From Halicephalobus mephisto (lineage: Eukaryota > Nematoda > Chromadorea > Rhabditida > Panagrolaimidae): 64,000 nt of DNA. Where the stretch lies: assembly GCA_009193035.1 (NCBI GenBank), contig SWDT01000034.1:1-64000 (forward strand). The letters are read 5' to 3'. Each line of letters opens with the position of its first letter. Positions within the stretch are counted from its first letter, which is position 1. Shown piece by piece: positions 23,936 through 36,044 of this stretch. The position numbers and the translations under genes were made by a program. The notes beneath the pieces were generated by a model, which did not search any database, was not told where the DNA came from, and saw only the letters and a list, made by a program, of their open reading frames with translations.

Positions 23936-24648
23936 GATGACTCCTGAAGACGACCGACCCAATGATCACCCTCTTTCCCTGTAGTGTAGTTTAACGAGCT
24001 GAACTCTGTTAGGCGACAACACTATTCGTTTTTTGAGATTAAGCAATTCGAATGGACGGCGAATTTGCTGAACGAGGACGATTTAATAAAATTCAGTGAA
24101 AAATTAGTTTTTTGTTACACAAAAGTTTAAACATCAAATTTATTAATTTAGAACTTCATAAGTTTTAGAAATAATAAGCTCAAAAGTTGATTAAGTCAAT
24201 ACAGTCGAACTTAGATATAAAATATTCCCTTCGGTCCGGGTAAAGCACATGTTATAACAAAGGATACATTATAACAGGGGTAAATTTGAGGGCAGACTAA
24301 CCAAACTCACTCACATCGTATGCTATAATGTGAGATATGTTATAACGGGTGTATCTTATATTCAAGTCCTATTGTATTAAACGTAACTTATCCTAAGTCA
24401 CATTCTAAGTTTCACTAATAACAGTCAAAAAACAACCCTTTTTTCTGAATTACTACAATTAAACAAAATAAATTTCATATACAGTAAACCCAATTCTCTC
24501 ATCAGTAGAAAACTTTAATATACCACTAGTACCCATAAAAAAATTTCTTCAACAATTCACATTTTTATAATCCAAATCTCATAATACAAAAATCAATTAT
24601 CCAACAATATTACAAAACACGTACACCGGGATTACTCTTACACGACAG
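23936..24648. other. Intergenic with a MITE-like element
   Basis: The only structured sequence is the inverted-repeat element at about 24200-24376; the rest is AT-rich. Confidence 0.5.
24199..24377. mobile_element. MITE-like inverted-repeat element, Tc1/mariner style
   Basis: The left end TACAGTCGAACTTAGATATAA and the reverse complement of the right end (TACAATAGGACTTGAATATAA) are imperfect matches beginning with TA. Internally, GTTATAAC boxes are repeated in both orientations. Size (about 180 bp), a TA flank and lack of coding sequence fit a non-autonomous mariner-like element. Confidence 0.5.
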
Positions 24649-27600
24649 CTATGGACGATGACGAACATTAGCAGGACCAGAATAAGGGACTGGCTCAGAT
24701 ACAGGTTTCGGAGTCCTACGATCCAATTCAAAAAGATGTTTCAAATCATTAATAGACAGCTTACTGTAAATCTTCGCCGCCCCTTCAAGCACGCCTTTAG
24801 CCAATTGCATTTTCTGATTCTGCAATTCCAGCACTCGTTGCTCAATGGTGTCTTTAGAAATAAGTTTATGAATATAAACATCCTTCTGTTGGCCTACACG
24901 ATAAATACGATCACACGCTTGTTGTTCCAAGGCCGGATTCCAATGCAAATCAACTAAAAATAAATGATTTCCTCCGATTAAATTCAATCCAACTCCTCCA
25001 GCAGTCAACGACAGTAACATAACTTGAGCCCCTCCTTTTTTCAAATTGAAAGAATTAATCCTCTCCTGTCGATCCTTCGTGAGTACTTTTCCCGTAATAG
25101 AAGTATAGTTAACTTTCCTCGACTTCAGATGAGCTTCAATAATATCCAGCATAGAAGTCCATTGAGAAACAATAACACACTTATCACCCACTTCCAGGAC
25201 CTTATCCAATCTTACACAGAGTGCTTTCACTTTCGCTGACATGTACGATGGCTTAAAGATATCTTCAACACTGATTTTCTTTCCTTTTTCATTCATCATA
25301 TAGTCATCGTCAGTAATCGAAATATTTCCAAGAGTCTTCTCCAAGTCATCCATGATCGCATCCTCATTTCCACCGTCATTCTTAAAAGCTTCTAGATCAA
25401 TGGCCTAAAAAGTAAACCAAAATCAATCAAGAAATTAAAAACCAAAAATAAACAAAAACCTTACAGCTCTCGTTAAGGACATATGAACACAAGCCTGTCT
25501 CAACCGAAGTAACAACATCAACATCGCACTCATTCCTTGGAATTTGTCATCCAGATTAACTTCCCTAGCTCCACCAATGAAAGGATTCCTGACAATATTG
25601 CTACTTTTCTTACTTTTCTCCGGCCGATCTTTATGAACATCAATAATCTGTTTAACTTTCTGTTTCGACGCTTCAAACATTTGCTGATAACAATTATATT
25701 CCAATCCTTCCAGAGCAACTTCTACAACTTCGAAAGTCCTTGGTTTCAATCCAACTAGCGGCTGATTCGTGACTGGACATATTTGATTTTTCGTTCGACG
25801 TAAAAGCAACGACTTGACCAAAGCGTTGATACGCTCATTACCTGCTCTCCCACTTTGAATAATGAATTCCTTCCACATCTTCTCTTCTCCGAATGGATGA
25901 ACACGAAGGAACTTCACCAAACTATAAAGATCCCATAAATTATTGTGAATAGGAGTACCAGTCAATGCCCAACGAGCAAAAGCAGGTATACGACAGCATC
26001 CCTTTGACATCAATGAAGTGCGGTTTTTAATGTTGTGAGCTTCATCAAGAATCACTCTTTCCCATCCAATCTTCGTCAAAACAGATTTGTTCTTTTTAGA
26101 AATCTGCTTCTTCTGTTTTACTTTCAACTTCACCCTTCCATCGTCATCACTGTCCTCAGATTCATCATCGTCTTTAACCTTCTTCTCACCCAATTCGGAA
26201 GAAATAATACTGTACGTTGTAATAACAACATCATTTTTTGCCAGAAATCGAGGATCAGTTTCTCTGTTAGGTCCATGAAAGACGTAGACTTTGAGTTTTC
26301 CTGGGGCAACACGATCTTTGATCTCTTTTTCCCATTGATATATAACAGATGCTGGAGCAACTACCAAAGTCGAAAAAGCAGGAATAATTCCTTCTTCTAA
26401 AAACAAAAAATATAACCAATTTCAAAAACAACAAATTTACCGTTCTTGAATGTCTTCAAAATAGCTTCTTGACGTTTCTTTTTCTCTTCTTCAGATTTCT
26501 TCCGAGCATTTCTCTGAGCCACAATCAAAGCAATCAAAGACAAAGTTTTACCTAAACCCATATCATCTGCCAAAATTCCACCTCTAGGAATTCTTGTTTC
26601 TCTAAACAACATCCATGTTAAGGAACATTTCTGATGGTTCATCAATTCAACATTCAATCCTTCAGGTGTATCAGTAGGTACATTCTCCGGAGCATCAGTA
26701 ATAGCAGCATGAATTCGTTCAAGAGCTTCTTCTGTCACTCGTCCAATTACTTTGTATCTTTCATTAGTAATTGCCCCACCAAACATTCTTTTTCCTTGAT
26801 CTGAAAAAGTTGAAAAAAATTACAACAATATCCTAATTTAAAATACAAAAAACTCAAAAAGTAAACCAACTCATCTAGTACAATCAAAACATAGCCTTGT
26901 TCATTCATCTTTTTCCAAAATCCTAGGACAAAATAAGGAATTCAGATAACGAAAATAAAGTTAAACTAGTTCTATACCACTCATTTCTCGAATAATGGTC
27001 CCAAATGAATCAACTTTAACTTAATTTCACGAAATAAACAACTTACTCAAGTACTGATCCATCACAACTTCATCCACAGGAGGTCTTAGAGACTTCTTTT
27101 CTTCAACAACTTCTACTTCCTTCATCGTTTCCAATCTATATTCGATCAAAGCAATACGACGCTCAATCTTCAACCCTCCGTCGGGTAACTTGGAAACGTC
27201 CATCTTTTTGAACCGTTGTAAATCTGTTTCTAAAGTATCGCGAGACATATTCTTGACAGAATTAAGCTCTAATGGAGTGAAGTCATACTTCGGTTTCGGA
27301 GGTTCGTCTTCTTCAGACCCAGACAACGTGATTGGATTCGAAGCACTACCGACAGAGTCGTCAGTGGCATTTAGATTCTTAGAAGCAACCTTCTTATTCG
27401 TAGATGGGCCTGGATCTTCATCGTCTGAAATCTGGACTACTGGCTTGGAAGCCAGGTAATTCTTCTTTGGGTTTTCAAAACTTTCATCAATGTCGATAAC
27501 AGATTTCTCAGATTCGTCAGTTTCAATAACTGGCTTCTTTGAAAAGCGATTCTTCTTCGGCATTTCGTAGCTTTCATCAATATCAATTTCTCCTTCTGAC

Positions 27601-28543
27601 TCTTCGTCTGAGACTATGAAAGAGTCGTTTTCAGATTTTTCATCTGCTGAACGAACATCAGAATCACGACTACCGACAGATTCAGACTCAGCTTCGGATC
27701 CAGATCCATCAGAAAGATCACCACGCAAAACCACCTCTTCTTCGTCACTTTCGTCAGACTCGAGAATTACTTTTCTTCTGGATTTCGGCTTTTCTGAATA
27801 TTTCTGAAGTTGAGGCATTTCTTCAATACTAGAATCCAAATCAATACATTGTGGGGACTCCGGACTACTTTCGATCCTAGTCTTGTCTCGGTAGTTGGAA
27901 AACCTAGAGAACCAAACTACAAATAATGTCAGTGAAGAAAAAACTCACGATCCCGTAAAAGGGTCTATGTTTTCCTTGTTAGAAAAGGGATAAGATTTAC
28001 GAGATTCGTTACTTTCTTCAACGAATAATCCAGCACGTTTAGCTCGGTTTTCAAAGGCTTTCTTTGTATTTGGAGTAGCATCTGTGAGTTTCGGCTTAAC
28101 AATGGGGGAATCAACGGAACCTGAAATTTTAAAAATGAAACTCAAAAAATATAATAAAACTTACTCAAAATCGACCTTTCCCTGGTTTTGTTGATGGATT
28201 TTGATGAAATAGAAACCACAGAGTCGTCGACAAAGTCTTCCTTGAAAGGAGTAGATGTAGCTGTTGCGCGGATAACCAGAGGCGATTCAGTGACGATGAC
28301 ATCTTGATCTCCAGAAGCAGCAGATGAATTTCTACGGACAATAAGTTCAGGAGATGCAGCAGCAACAACGTTCGCAGTCTTCGGTATCGGAGACAGTTCA
28401 AGGGAATTATCTGTCATGCCGCTTCCCTAAAGACAGATATATGGAAATTTAAAATTTAAAAAGCGACTCACGTTCAAACTCGCTCTTCCAAAATCAAACA
28501 TAAAGGAATCTCTAGATGATTTCATCGGAGTAGACGTGTCCAT
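24649..28543 (-). CDS. TTF2/lodestar-type SWI/SNF-family DNA-dependent ATPase
   Basis: Seven exons (28543-28472, 28426-28165, 28120-27949, 27903-27047, 26800-26441, 26396-25465, 25404-24649) give about 1136 residues. The first ~430 residues are acidic, Ser-rich and probably disordered. The ATPase follows: [11 protein letters not shown] and [13 protein letters not shown], Walker [35 protein letters not shown], then the C-terminal helicase lobe with [22 protein letters not shown] and [17 protein letters not shown]. The order and the GGA-x-T peptide before the ATPase match TTF2/lodestar. That protein releases RNA polymerase II from DNA in an ATP-dependent way and acts in mitosis. An acidic insert ([13 protein letters not shown]) lies in lobe 1. 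The start follows a TTTTCAG acceptor by two bases, so the mRNA is probably trans-spliced. The 246-bp fourth intron is the longest. Confidence 0.93.
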
Positions 28544-28545
28544 CT

Positions 28546-28552
28546 CTGAAAA
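28546..28552 (-). promoter_or_regulatory. Probable spliced-leader acceptor of the TTF2-like gene
   Basis: Minus-strand TTTTCAG followed by AG-ATG. The very short 5' leader fits SL1 trans-splicing. Confidence 0.5.
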
Positions 28553-29277
28553 GATCACTGATGAAACACAAGATGAGAAAATCGATGAGAACGGCAACGA
28601 GGAACGAATGGTGATGATAATGAGAAGCAAACGAATTTGATTGAACGCAATCGCGCTCTGCCTTTCTTTCGTTCCGAGACCCAAATACCCAAAGAGAAAG
28701 GATACTGTGTAAAATAGTGAGATGGCGATTATCCTATTCGCTTTTCTTTTTAATTTTATGTCGATTTTCTACTTTTGTGTTATTCATTTTTTATTTTCTT
28801 ATATTTACAGTACTTTCTAATGTGTGTACTGTAAACTGTGTTTTTTCTAATAATTTTAGATGGAACATTTCCGTGTTCTGATGTTTTTTCGTTTCGAAAC
28901 ACTGAATTAGATGAAAATAGTACTGTAACGATATTGATATTATTATAGTCAAAATCACTATCAAAAACAACTGCAATGAAAACTTGGATAGTGACTGGTT
29001 TTGGTCGTTTTGGACACTTTAGTCACTATCCTTAAAGTTTATTAGAGCTGTCAACACCGCTATCCAAAAGCAGTTCCAATGAGGAAATATACAGTGTCTT
29101 CTTTGATTTTATAGTCACTATCCAAACTACATCTGCATTAGAAGATAGGATAGTGACTTGATTTGGATATTATCTATGATCTTATAAATCATTATTCAAA
29201 AATGATTTCAGCCAAAAAAGTGTCCACTTTCAAGTGCAACATTCAAAAATATTTATTCTCCATTGGTTTCATATAAC
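28553..29277. other. Intergenic, contains GATAGTGAC repeat copies
   Basis: No gene. The stretch from about 28980 to 29175 holds degenerate copies of the ~87-bp repeat also found in and upstream of the SXP gene. Confidence 0.5.
28980..29175. repeat. GATAGTGAC/GTCACTATC repeat, array A
   Basis: About two degenerate copies with GGATAGTGACT, AGTCACTATCC and TTATTAGAGCTGTCAA boxes, 3' of the SXP/RAL-2 gene. Confidence 0.55.
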
Positions 29278-30425
29278 TTAAGAAAGTTGGAAGGTCATAG
29301 CACTGTCATCATCAGCATCATCGGCATCATTTTCAGTGGTGTCTTCGTTTTCACCGAAATGTCCTCTACCGTTTCCTCTGAATCCATCCCAACCTCCTTG
29401 TCGACCCCATCTTCCGGCTCTGTCACCCATGTGGCCTCCCATAGGTCCTCCCATGGGTCCTCCCATGTGGCCTCCCATAGGGCCTCCCATAGGTCCTCCC
29501 ATAGGTCCTCCCATGGAGCCTCTGAAATGACCTCCGTGTTCCTTGATGAATTCCTTGAAGTGGCTCTTGGCAGCTTCCTTTAGGGCGTCTTTGTCTTCAT
29601 CTGAAGCCGCATCCAGGAGATTTTCAATTTGGGTCTTCTGTTGCTCCATGGTGATAGATTTATCCTTGATGACTTTGATAATCTCGTCAGCTAGAGCTTT
29701 AGCGGTATCAGTGAGATTCGCGGTGATTTCATCTTTGATTGCAGTGAGGTTATCTAATTTTTGGTTCATTTTACTGGTGAATTCTTCGAACTGAAACAAA
29801 AAAATTACTGTAAAAAGAATTTCCATAATGATCATTTTTCATAGATTTTAGTCACTATCTAAAAACTTGATTGGAACTGTTTTTGGATAGTGATTTTGAC
29901 AGCTCCAATAAACTTCAAGAATAGTGTCCAAAAATTAGTCACTATCCAATTTTTTATTGGAGCTGTTTTTTGGATAGTGATTTTGACAGCTCCAATAAAC
30001 TTCAAGAATAGTGTCCAAAAATTAGTCACTATCCAATTTTTTATTGGAACTGTTTTTGGATAGTGACTAAAATAACCAAATTTAAATCGAAAATAGACAC
30101 TATCCATTTTTATTAGAGCAGTGTTAATCGTGATTTTGAGAGCTTCGGTACAATGACGAGCAGTGACTATCTAATTAAAAACTGAACTAACCTGTTCGCT
30201 CAATCCGAAGCCGTTGAACAATTCCCTCAGGTTGTCCTCAAGCTGCTGTTTGGTCAAGTTGCCGTTCGTGACGACTTCCTTCACTTGGTCCCTCTGTTCC
30301 TTGGTCAAGTTCCTCTCGAGACCGAACAGAGGAGAGAACTTCATCTTTCCTCCGTGGTGGAAGTGCCCCAGGGCGGCTCCGAGTACAGTAAGACCAATAA
30401 AAATCAAAACTTTTGAAAAACTCAT
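29278..30425 (-). CDS. SXP/RAL-2 (DUF148) family secreted protein with Gly-Pro-Met repeats
   Basis: Two exons, 30425-30192 and 29790-29278, give about 248 residues across a 401-bp intron that carries a tandem repeat array. The signal peptide (MSFSKVLIFIGLTVLGAALG) is followed by a helical domain: LTKEQRDQVKEVVTNGNLTK, then after the intron FEEFTSKMNQKLDNL and LLDAASDEDKDALK. This helical pattern is that of the SXP/RAL-2 proteins, secreted by nematodes and antigenic in parasites; they bind small ligands or metals in some cases. The tail has eight GGPM or GGHM units (about residues 170-205), then a Gly/Arg-rich stretch and an acidic end. The His/Met/Gly-rich tail could bind metal ions, which is inference. 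A TATA box (about 30462-30470) lies just upstream. The N-terminal exon alone would close a few codons after the donor. Confidence 0.82.
29850..30110. repeat. 87-bp tandem repeat in the SXP gene intron, array B
   Basis: TTAGTCACTATCCAATTTTT recurs at 29935 and 30022, a period of 87 bp, with a partial third copy. Each unit holds GTCACTATCC and GGATAGTGA in opposite orientation, so it can fold back on itself. Confidence 0.8.
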
Positions 30426-30461
30426 TTTTAGTTTCAATTTGGTGTGGATTCTGGAGCGGTA

Positions 30462-30470
30462 TTTATATAC
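30462..30470 (-). promoter_or_regulatory. TATA box of the SXP/RAL-2 gene
   Basis: Minus-strand TATATAAAT about 40 bp before the ATG at 30425. Confidence 0.55.
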
Positions 30471-30779
30471 CCCGGTGGATCCCTAATCCAGTCCAACCAG
30501 GGACCAAACATAAGCGAATCATAATCTGGCTGTGTTTTATCCGAAAATCGGAAATTTGATCGCGAAATTTGAGGTCACGAAAGACCCTCGATTCAAAAAT
30601 AAAAAATATTTTTAATTTTGTGATCGAGGATTATGACTCATTTCGAAATTTGTGACATATGGAACACCACTGATCAGCCAAAAAGTAAAGTTAAATTTTT
30701 ACACGAATTTAATCGAAAACTATTTTTTAAAATTAAACTATTTTTAAAATTGCTTTTTTTACAAAGGTGTCTTAACACG

Positions 30780-31260
30780 ACTTTTAGAAATTTCAAATGT
30801 TGATTTTTTAATTTTAATTGAATTTTAGAAAATTTTCTGAAATTTTAAAATTTCCCATCGGATTCTGAAAACTTTTCAAAGCTTCTAGAAAATCTGAAAT
30901 TTTCTTAATTTTCACTAAATTCTAAATTTTTTTTTATTTTCTTAATTTTCACTAAATTCTAAAAAAATTTTTTTAATTTCAGAATTTTTCAAAATTTCCA
31001 AAATTTTCTTAATTTTCACTAAATTCTAAATTTTTTTTTATTTTCTTAATTTTCACTAAATTATAAAAAATTTTTTTAATTTCAGGATTTTTTAAAATTT
31101 TCATTAAATTCTAAAAAAATTTTTAAATTCTAGAAAATTTCAGAATCTTTTTCAAAATTATCTGTTGGATTTTGAAGATTTTAGAAATCCCAATTAGATG
31201 CTGAAAATTTCTGAAATTTTTAAAATTTTAAAATTTAAAATTTTATATAAATTTGTAAAG
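30780..31260. repeat. AT-rich degenerate tandem repeat
   Basis: CTTAATTTTCACTAAATTCT recurs several times at 30905-31060, embedded in TTT/AAA-rich sequence with TTCTAGAA-like boxes. Confidence 0.6.
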
Positions 31261-31477
31261 ATTATTTTCCCTTATTTTGTTTTTTATCCATTATCTTTTG
31301 TTTTTGCAACATTGATCTCCTCTGTTGATGTTCTGAGTCATGAAACTAGTTGCCAAATATAGATTGAATCACCTCCTTCATCTAAATGGACATGTTTGTT
31401 CACATTTCTTTACGTAAATAATCGATTTCGAAATTGATGCACTCACTTTGACCAGTTTTTCTACTAAAAAGTGCTTT

Positions 31478-31830
31478 TAGACACTATCCTTTATTTTTAG
31501 ATAATTAAGTCACTATCCAAAAACAGCTCCAGTAAAAATTTTAATAGTGACTGAAAATGGACACTATCTTTGTTTTTTTATTGGAGCTGCCTAAATCACT
31601 ATCCAAAAACAGCTCCAATAAAAAATTGGATAGTGACTAATTTTTGGACACTATTCTTGAATCTTATTGGAACTGTCAAAATCACTATCCAAAAACAGCT
31701 CCAATAAAGGTTTAAATAGTGATTGATTTTGGACACTATCCTTGTCTTTTATTAGAACTGCCTAAATCACTATCCAAAAAGCAGCTTCAATGAAAATTTT
31801 AAATATTATCTAATTTCAATCTTCATGATT
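31478..31830. repeat. GATAGTGAC repeat, array C, opposite orientation to array B
   Basis: About four copies of ATCACTATCCAAAAACAGCT and its neighbours, with period near 87 bp. This is the reverse complement of the intronic array in the SXP gene. Confidence 0.7.
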
Positions 31831-32070
31831 CCTTCAATCACTATCTAAAAAACATAAAATCCTTCAATTGCGACTTTTTACTCATAATTAGTTCCATTTA
31901 ATTTTTATTGTCCAAAACGTGCAAACCGAGAGCAACAAATTAAACGTTCAACAAGAAATTTAAACCAATAAATCCGCCAAATTTTGAAAGAAGGAACATA
32001 ACGGAAAGTTGGAAGGCAGAATTTACTGCGACCAGTGTCTAAAGATGAAGGAATACTCAACGGCAATTTG

Positions 32071-35000
32071 TCAGTCTTCGTCGTTTCCGAGGTTGTCTGC
32101 GAGCCAACTACCCACATCCACCACATTGTTGTCATTTATCTGGTACCAATCTAGTTCCTAAAATAACAAAGTTAAAAAGTAACATTTTTCAAAAATCATA
32201 AACTATAAAATTATCGCGAAAAATTTTTAAAAATTAAAGTGGCCTAAAATTTTAGTTCTCAGCAATTATTGCATGATCAATCGTGTATTATAAAAATCAT
32301 GAACTTTCTGTAAAATTATCTCGAGGAAAATGTTTGAGTTTTTAAAAATTAAAGTGGCCTAAAATTTTAGTTCTACGAGATAGTGATTTCGTAATTAGGT
32401 TTTTAGAACTACATTCTCTCCAGATAAATCTAAAAACTTCTGAATCGATGTCTACGAGGTGATTAACCCTCTGTCTGTCTGTCAGGATTAATATTCATAT
32501 ATGAAATTGTTGAAAATTGCAACCAAACTAGAATTAAAGAACTCACCACAAGATCTGTGTACTTCGGTCTCTTCATTTGGTCTTTCTGCAGACACTGGCT
32601 CACGAATTCCCTCATTTCCCGACTGAAGCTATCTGGCAGAGAAGGGGCAGGCTGATCCGTGATGTTCACCATCAAGGCGAAGGGGTTTTCATAGGGGTAA
32701 GGGTACTGGAACATTGCCAATTCTACCAGAGTGATTCCTAAGGACCAGATATCTGCTCTAACGTCGTATTGTCTATCTCCTCTGAGCCGTTCTGGAGAAA
32801 GATAAGCCACACACCCTATCGACGTCGTGGAAGCCAGAGAGTCGATCAACTGACCGGCGATCCCGAAGTCGCACAACTTAACGTTTCCGTTCCAGTCGAT
32901 GAGGATATTCGAAGGTTTGACATCTCGGTGGATGATTTCATGAGTATCTTTGAGATACTTCAAGGCTTTAATGACGCTGATAGTAATTTGTCCGAGGATC
33001 CCCTCGGGAATGAAGATGTTTTGAGGCATCAGTCTCTCTTTATAGAGTTTTTCCAGGCACATTGCCATCATCTCCATACAGATGTACACATGATCCTGAA
33101 AATTAACATATGGAATTACAAAAATTACAAAAAAATTTGCACAAAACCGCTTCGAAGCGAACTTTTAGGATTGGAGAGGAAGTTCAAAAAGCCGCGAGTG
33201 AGGACAGCGCGAGTCAAATCAGGGACAAAGATAGCCAAATTTACCACTTTTTTAACTTTTACAAACTCTCGTTTTTGCGCGGGAATTCGAAAATTACAAA
33301 AACACAATTATTTTTAATCGTCTTTTTTATACAAATACAAAAACTTACAAAAGTTAAAATGTACCCATAGCACTTGACAATGTAAGGACAATCGTTGGAT
33401 TTACAGATGACCTGTAAATCCGTGAAGATTCTCCGGGTTTCTTGTTCGTTGTCGGTTCTCTTCATTTCTTTGACGGCGAGGAACCTGTTATCCAGGACTC
33501 TCTTCGTCACGGAACCGCACGTCCCGGACCCGAGCTCTGCTTTTAGCTTGAGATTTTCGATCTTGATCCCCTCGTATCTCTGGGGTCCAATCTCGATGAC
33601 ACCAGATCTCGCCTGAATCTCTATGTACTGCCTGTTCATCTCCTCTTCGCTCACTGGAGGCCTATCAGTCTCCATAGAAGGACGAGGCCTGCCACTGAGA
33701 TTCACTAAAATTCAACTCATATATCAAAGACAAATGCTAAAGCTCATATATCAGAAATAACCCTAAACATTCATACATCGAAAGCAAAATTGCACTTTAC
33801 ATATAAAAGATAAACTTTAAAATTGATACATAAAAACTAAAATTCATATATAAAAGATAAACTTCAAAGTTCATATGAAAAGTGAAATTGGGATTTTGTA
33901 TGTAGAAAATATAGCTTAAAATCCATATACGAAAAATAGACTAAAATTCATATATGAAAGATGAAATTCAAAGTTCATATACGAAAAATAGACTAAAATT
34001 CATATATGAAAGATAAACTTCAAAGTTCATATACGAAAAATAGACTAAAATTCATACATGAAAGATGAACTTCAAAGTTCATATATGAGAAATAAAATTA
34101 AAAAGCACTTACTGTTTCTTCTGGGAACTGGACACGTAAATGATCCTGGCGGGAAATTTACCGGTCTTTTTTTAGGAGTGTTGGTTCTGGAAGAGAATAA
34201 AGGTCCGCCGAGAACTGTCTGAAGACTGTTTACTGCTTTGGGGTCTGAACTTGCTGATCGTCGACTCCTGTTCCTACTGAAGAATTTCCATCGACGTAAG
34301 CGGTCTTCCCACTCTGGAAAATTGCCATAAATGGAAACTAAAAATAAAAACCACAAATCACGAACAAAATTTACGAAATCTGAGGGTTACGAACACAAAG
34401 CTGGGTTGCTTGCCTCCGACAGGGAGCTCCTAAGCGGTGATTCACCGGACTGAGAGGGAGGAGTGGACAAGGGTGACTCAGCATCGCGAATAGAAATCAA
34501 AATTACGTCACACTCAAACCAGAATCCATGAATAAAAAGCAACAAAATCACAAAACAACAAAAAGTAAAAAATTACGAAATCTTTAACACACAACTTCCC
34601 ACATATCAATTTTTAAAATTAACAGTTTTTCATATATAAAATTTGAAAATTAATAAAAATTAATATATAAAATTTGAAAATTAACAAAAATTAATATATC
34701 AAATTTTAAAATTAATAATTTTTCTTATATTGATTTTTAAAATTAATAATTTTCCATATATCAATTTTTGAAATTACCACTAGTCGGTATATTGAATTCG
34801 AAAAAAATGATTGTTGATATATGAAATTTAAAGAGTAATAAATATTAATGTCAGTTTTTAGAAACAGCAAACATTGACATATCAACTTTGAGAAATAATA
34901 ATTTCGAAATTTTAGTTTTAGAGACCAGTGGCAGTTGATATATCGATTTTAAGAAATACCAAATGTAGATTTAGTAATTTTGGAAACTAATGATCGCTGA

Positions 35001-35184
35001 TATATGAACTCCGAAAATTGAAGTAGTGAGATACTAAAGATTTCGTAATTTTTGCAAAAATAACAGTAATACCGATGATTCTTTGATGAATAGGCGAGAA
35101 GAAAGACGAGGAATGTCCGGGGGTTGCCGTTGTTGAAGAATGTTGATGATTATGGCGGCCGTTACGTCTCTCTGCGCGAGACAT
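32071..35184 (-). CDS. MKK7-type MAP kinase kinase (MEK-1/JKK-1 family)
   Basis: Five exons (35184-35073, 34337-34113, 33704-33349, 33095-32547, 32157-32071) give about 442 residues. The kinase domain has the Gly loop LGSGTCGSV, the lysine strand LAVKEMKR, HRDVKPSN, the metal motif DFGIAGQ and the activation segment SLASTTSIGCVAYLSPER. MNRQYIEIQARSGVIEIG and GTCGSV, just before and at the Gly loop, resemble MKK7 rather than MKK3/4/6. MKK7 dual-phosphorylates and activates JNK; activation is by phosphorylation of the Ser/Thr in the loop. The N-terminal ~110 residues are basic and Pro-rich and could hold a JNK docking motif (KKRPVNFPP). C. elegans has two such genes, mek-1 and jkk-1, and I cannot choose. 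An in-frame stop lies upstream of the ATG at 35184. The start of exon 3 and the donor at 33348 were fixed by kinase alignment. Confidence 0.9.
33706..34112. repeat. 52-bp tandem repeat in MKK7-like intron
   Basis: GACTAAAATTCATAYATGAA recurs at 33939, 33991 and 34043, an exact 52-bp period, within a longer degenerate TTCATATATGAA-rich stretch. Confidence 0.75.
34385..34490 (-). other. GC-rich island in MKK7-like first intron, possible alternative exon
   Basis: On the minus strand one frame reads DAESPLSTPPSQSGESPLRS and continues LSEASNPALCS before a stop, with coding-like composition amid AT-rich intron. No acceptor/donor pair fits the phase of the flanking exons, so an alternative 5' exon or a regulatory element is possible. 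Confidence 0.3.
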
Positions 35185-36044
35185 GGAAGCAGAGCCTGAG
35201 GCAGTCTGTCCAGTCGGTTACTCGCGCAGATGGCCGGTAGGGAAAGTTTCAGCCGACTTCATCCCATGCTGGTCTACCTTGTCCGCATCTAACAGCACCA
35301 ATAATAGAAAATAGAAAACAAAACAAAGTTGATATATGAATTTCGAAGTTGAAATATGAATTCAGGACTAGTTCCTCGGAAGACGCCAGCGGCACTTCTC
35401 GTGACCCAGACAGACTCAACAAACACAAAGACCGAAAAAGGCCGGACAAAACGGAAAGTGGACTCTGGCAAATTCTAGGACGGCAGGCTGTTCCGACGGA
35501 GGCCAGTGTTTACAGCGAGAAGCCAGTCCCGAAAATCTCGTCCGAACGGAAACTGACCCATTTAAATTCGGCACACCCAAAAGAAACAAAAATGTCCATC
35601 AATTCCAGAACGTCCAATTTCCTCAAAAAAGATGGCTATCCATCATTTTTTAAGTAAATTCCGAAAACGGATATATGAACTTTCGGAAATTGAGCCAATA
35701 GTAAAATTTAAAACAATTTTTGTGAAAAACCCGACTTATTAAAATCCAGCGTAACCGAAAGTATATGACTTTTAAAATGTTTAATTCCTTCGGTAAAAGG
35801 GATATTCGTCGGTTTGTTATACGACCAGCGGAAATCGATATATGAAAGTTTAAAAATTAAGCTAATTACGAAATCTACAACAAGAAGACCAATTTTGACG
35901 GTATTTCCAAAAAAGAGACCAGACAAGTCGTTCGTTGCGAAATTGTCTTTGGCGAAACGCGACGAAACAAAAATTCGAAAGCGTGTTTGTTGTGCAAAAT
36001 TGCAACATTTTTTTACTTTTTAATTAATTTTCTACAGGTAATGA
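35185..36044. other. Divergent promoter region between the MKK7-like gene and rpc-1
   Basis: GC-richer blocks (35190-35290, 35365-35625) within AT-rich DNA. A plus-strand open frame at 35349-35657 has no recognised similarity and may be untranslated leader or promoter. A TTTTCTACAG acceptor at 36028-36037 precedes the rpc-1 start. Confidence 0.5.

Larger units (their letters stand above)
30471..32070. other. Intergenic, repeat-rich
   Basis: No gene seen. It holds an AT-rich simple repeat (30780-31260) and array C of the GATAGTGAC repeat (31480-31830). Confidence 0.55.

Noticed and set aside
28544..28684. N-terminal extension of the TTF2-like frame beyond 28543.
   Set aside because: A TTTTCAG-AG-ATG trans-splice-like start at 28543 explains the true N-terminus.
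29263..29583. Plus-strand Ser/His-rich frame opposite the SXP gene.
   Set aside because: It is the antisense shadow of the Gly-Pro-Met repeats.
35349..35657. Plus-strand open frame of about 100 codons before rpc-1.
   Set aside because: No recognised similarity and no link to the rpc-1 exons; better seen as leader or promoter DNA.
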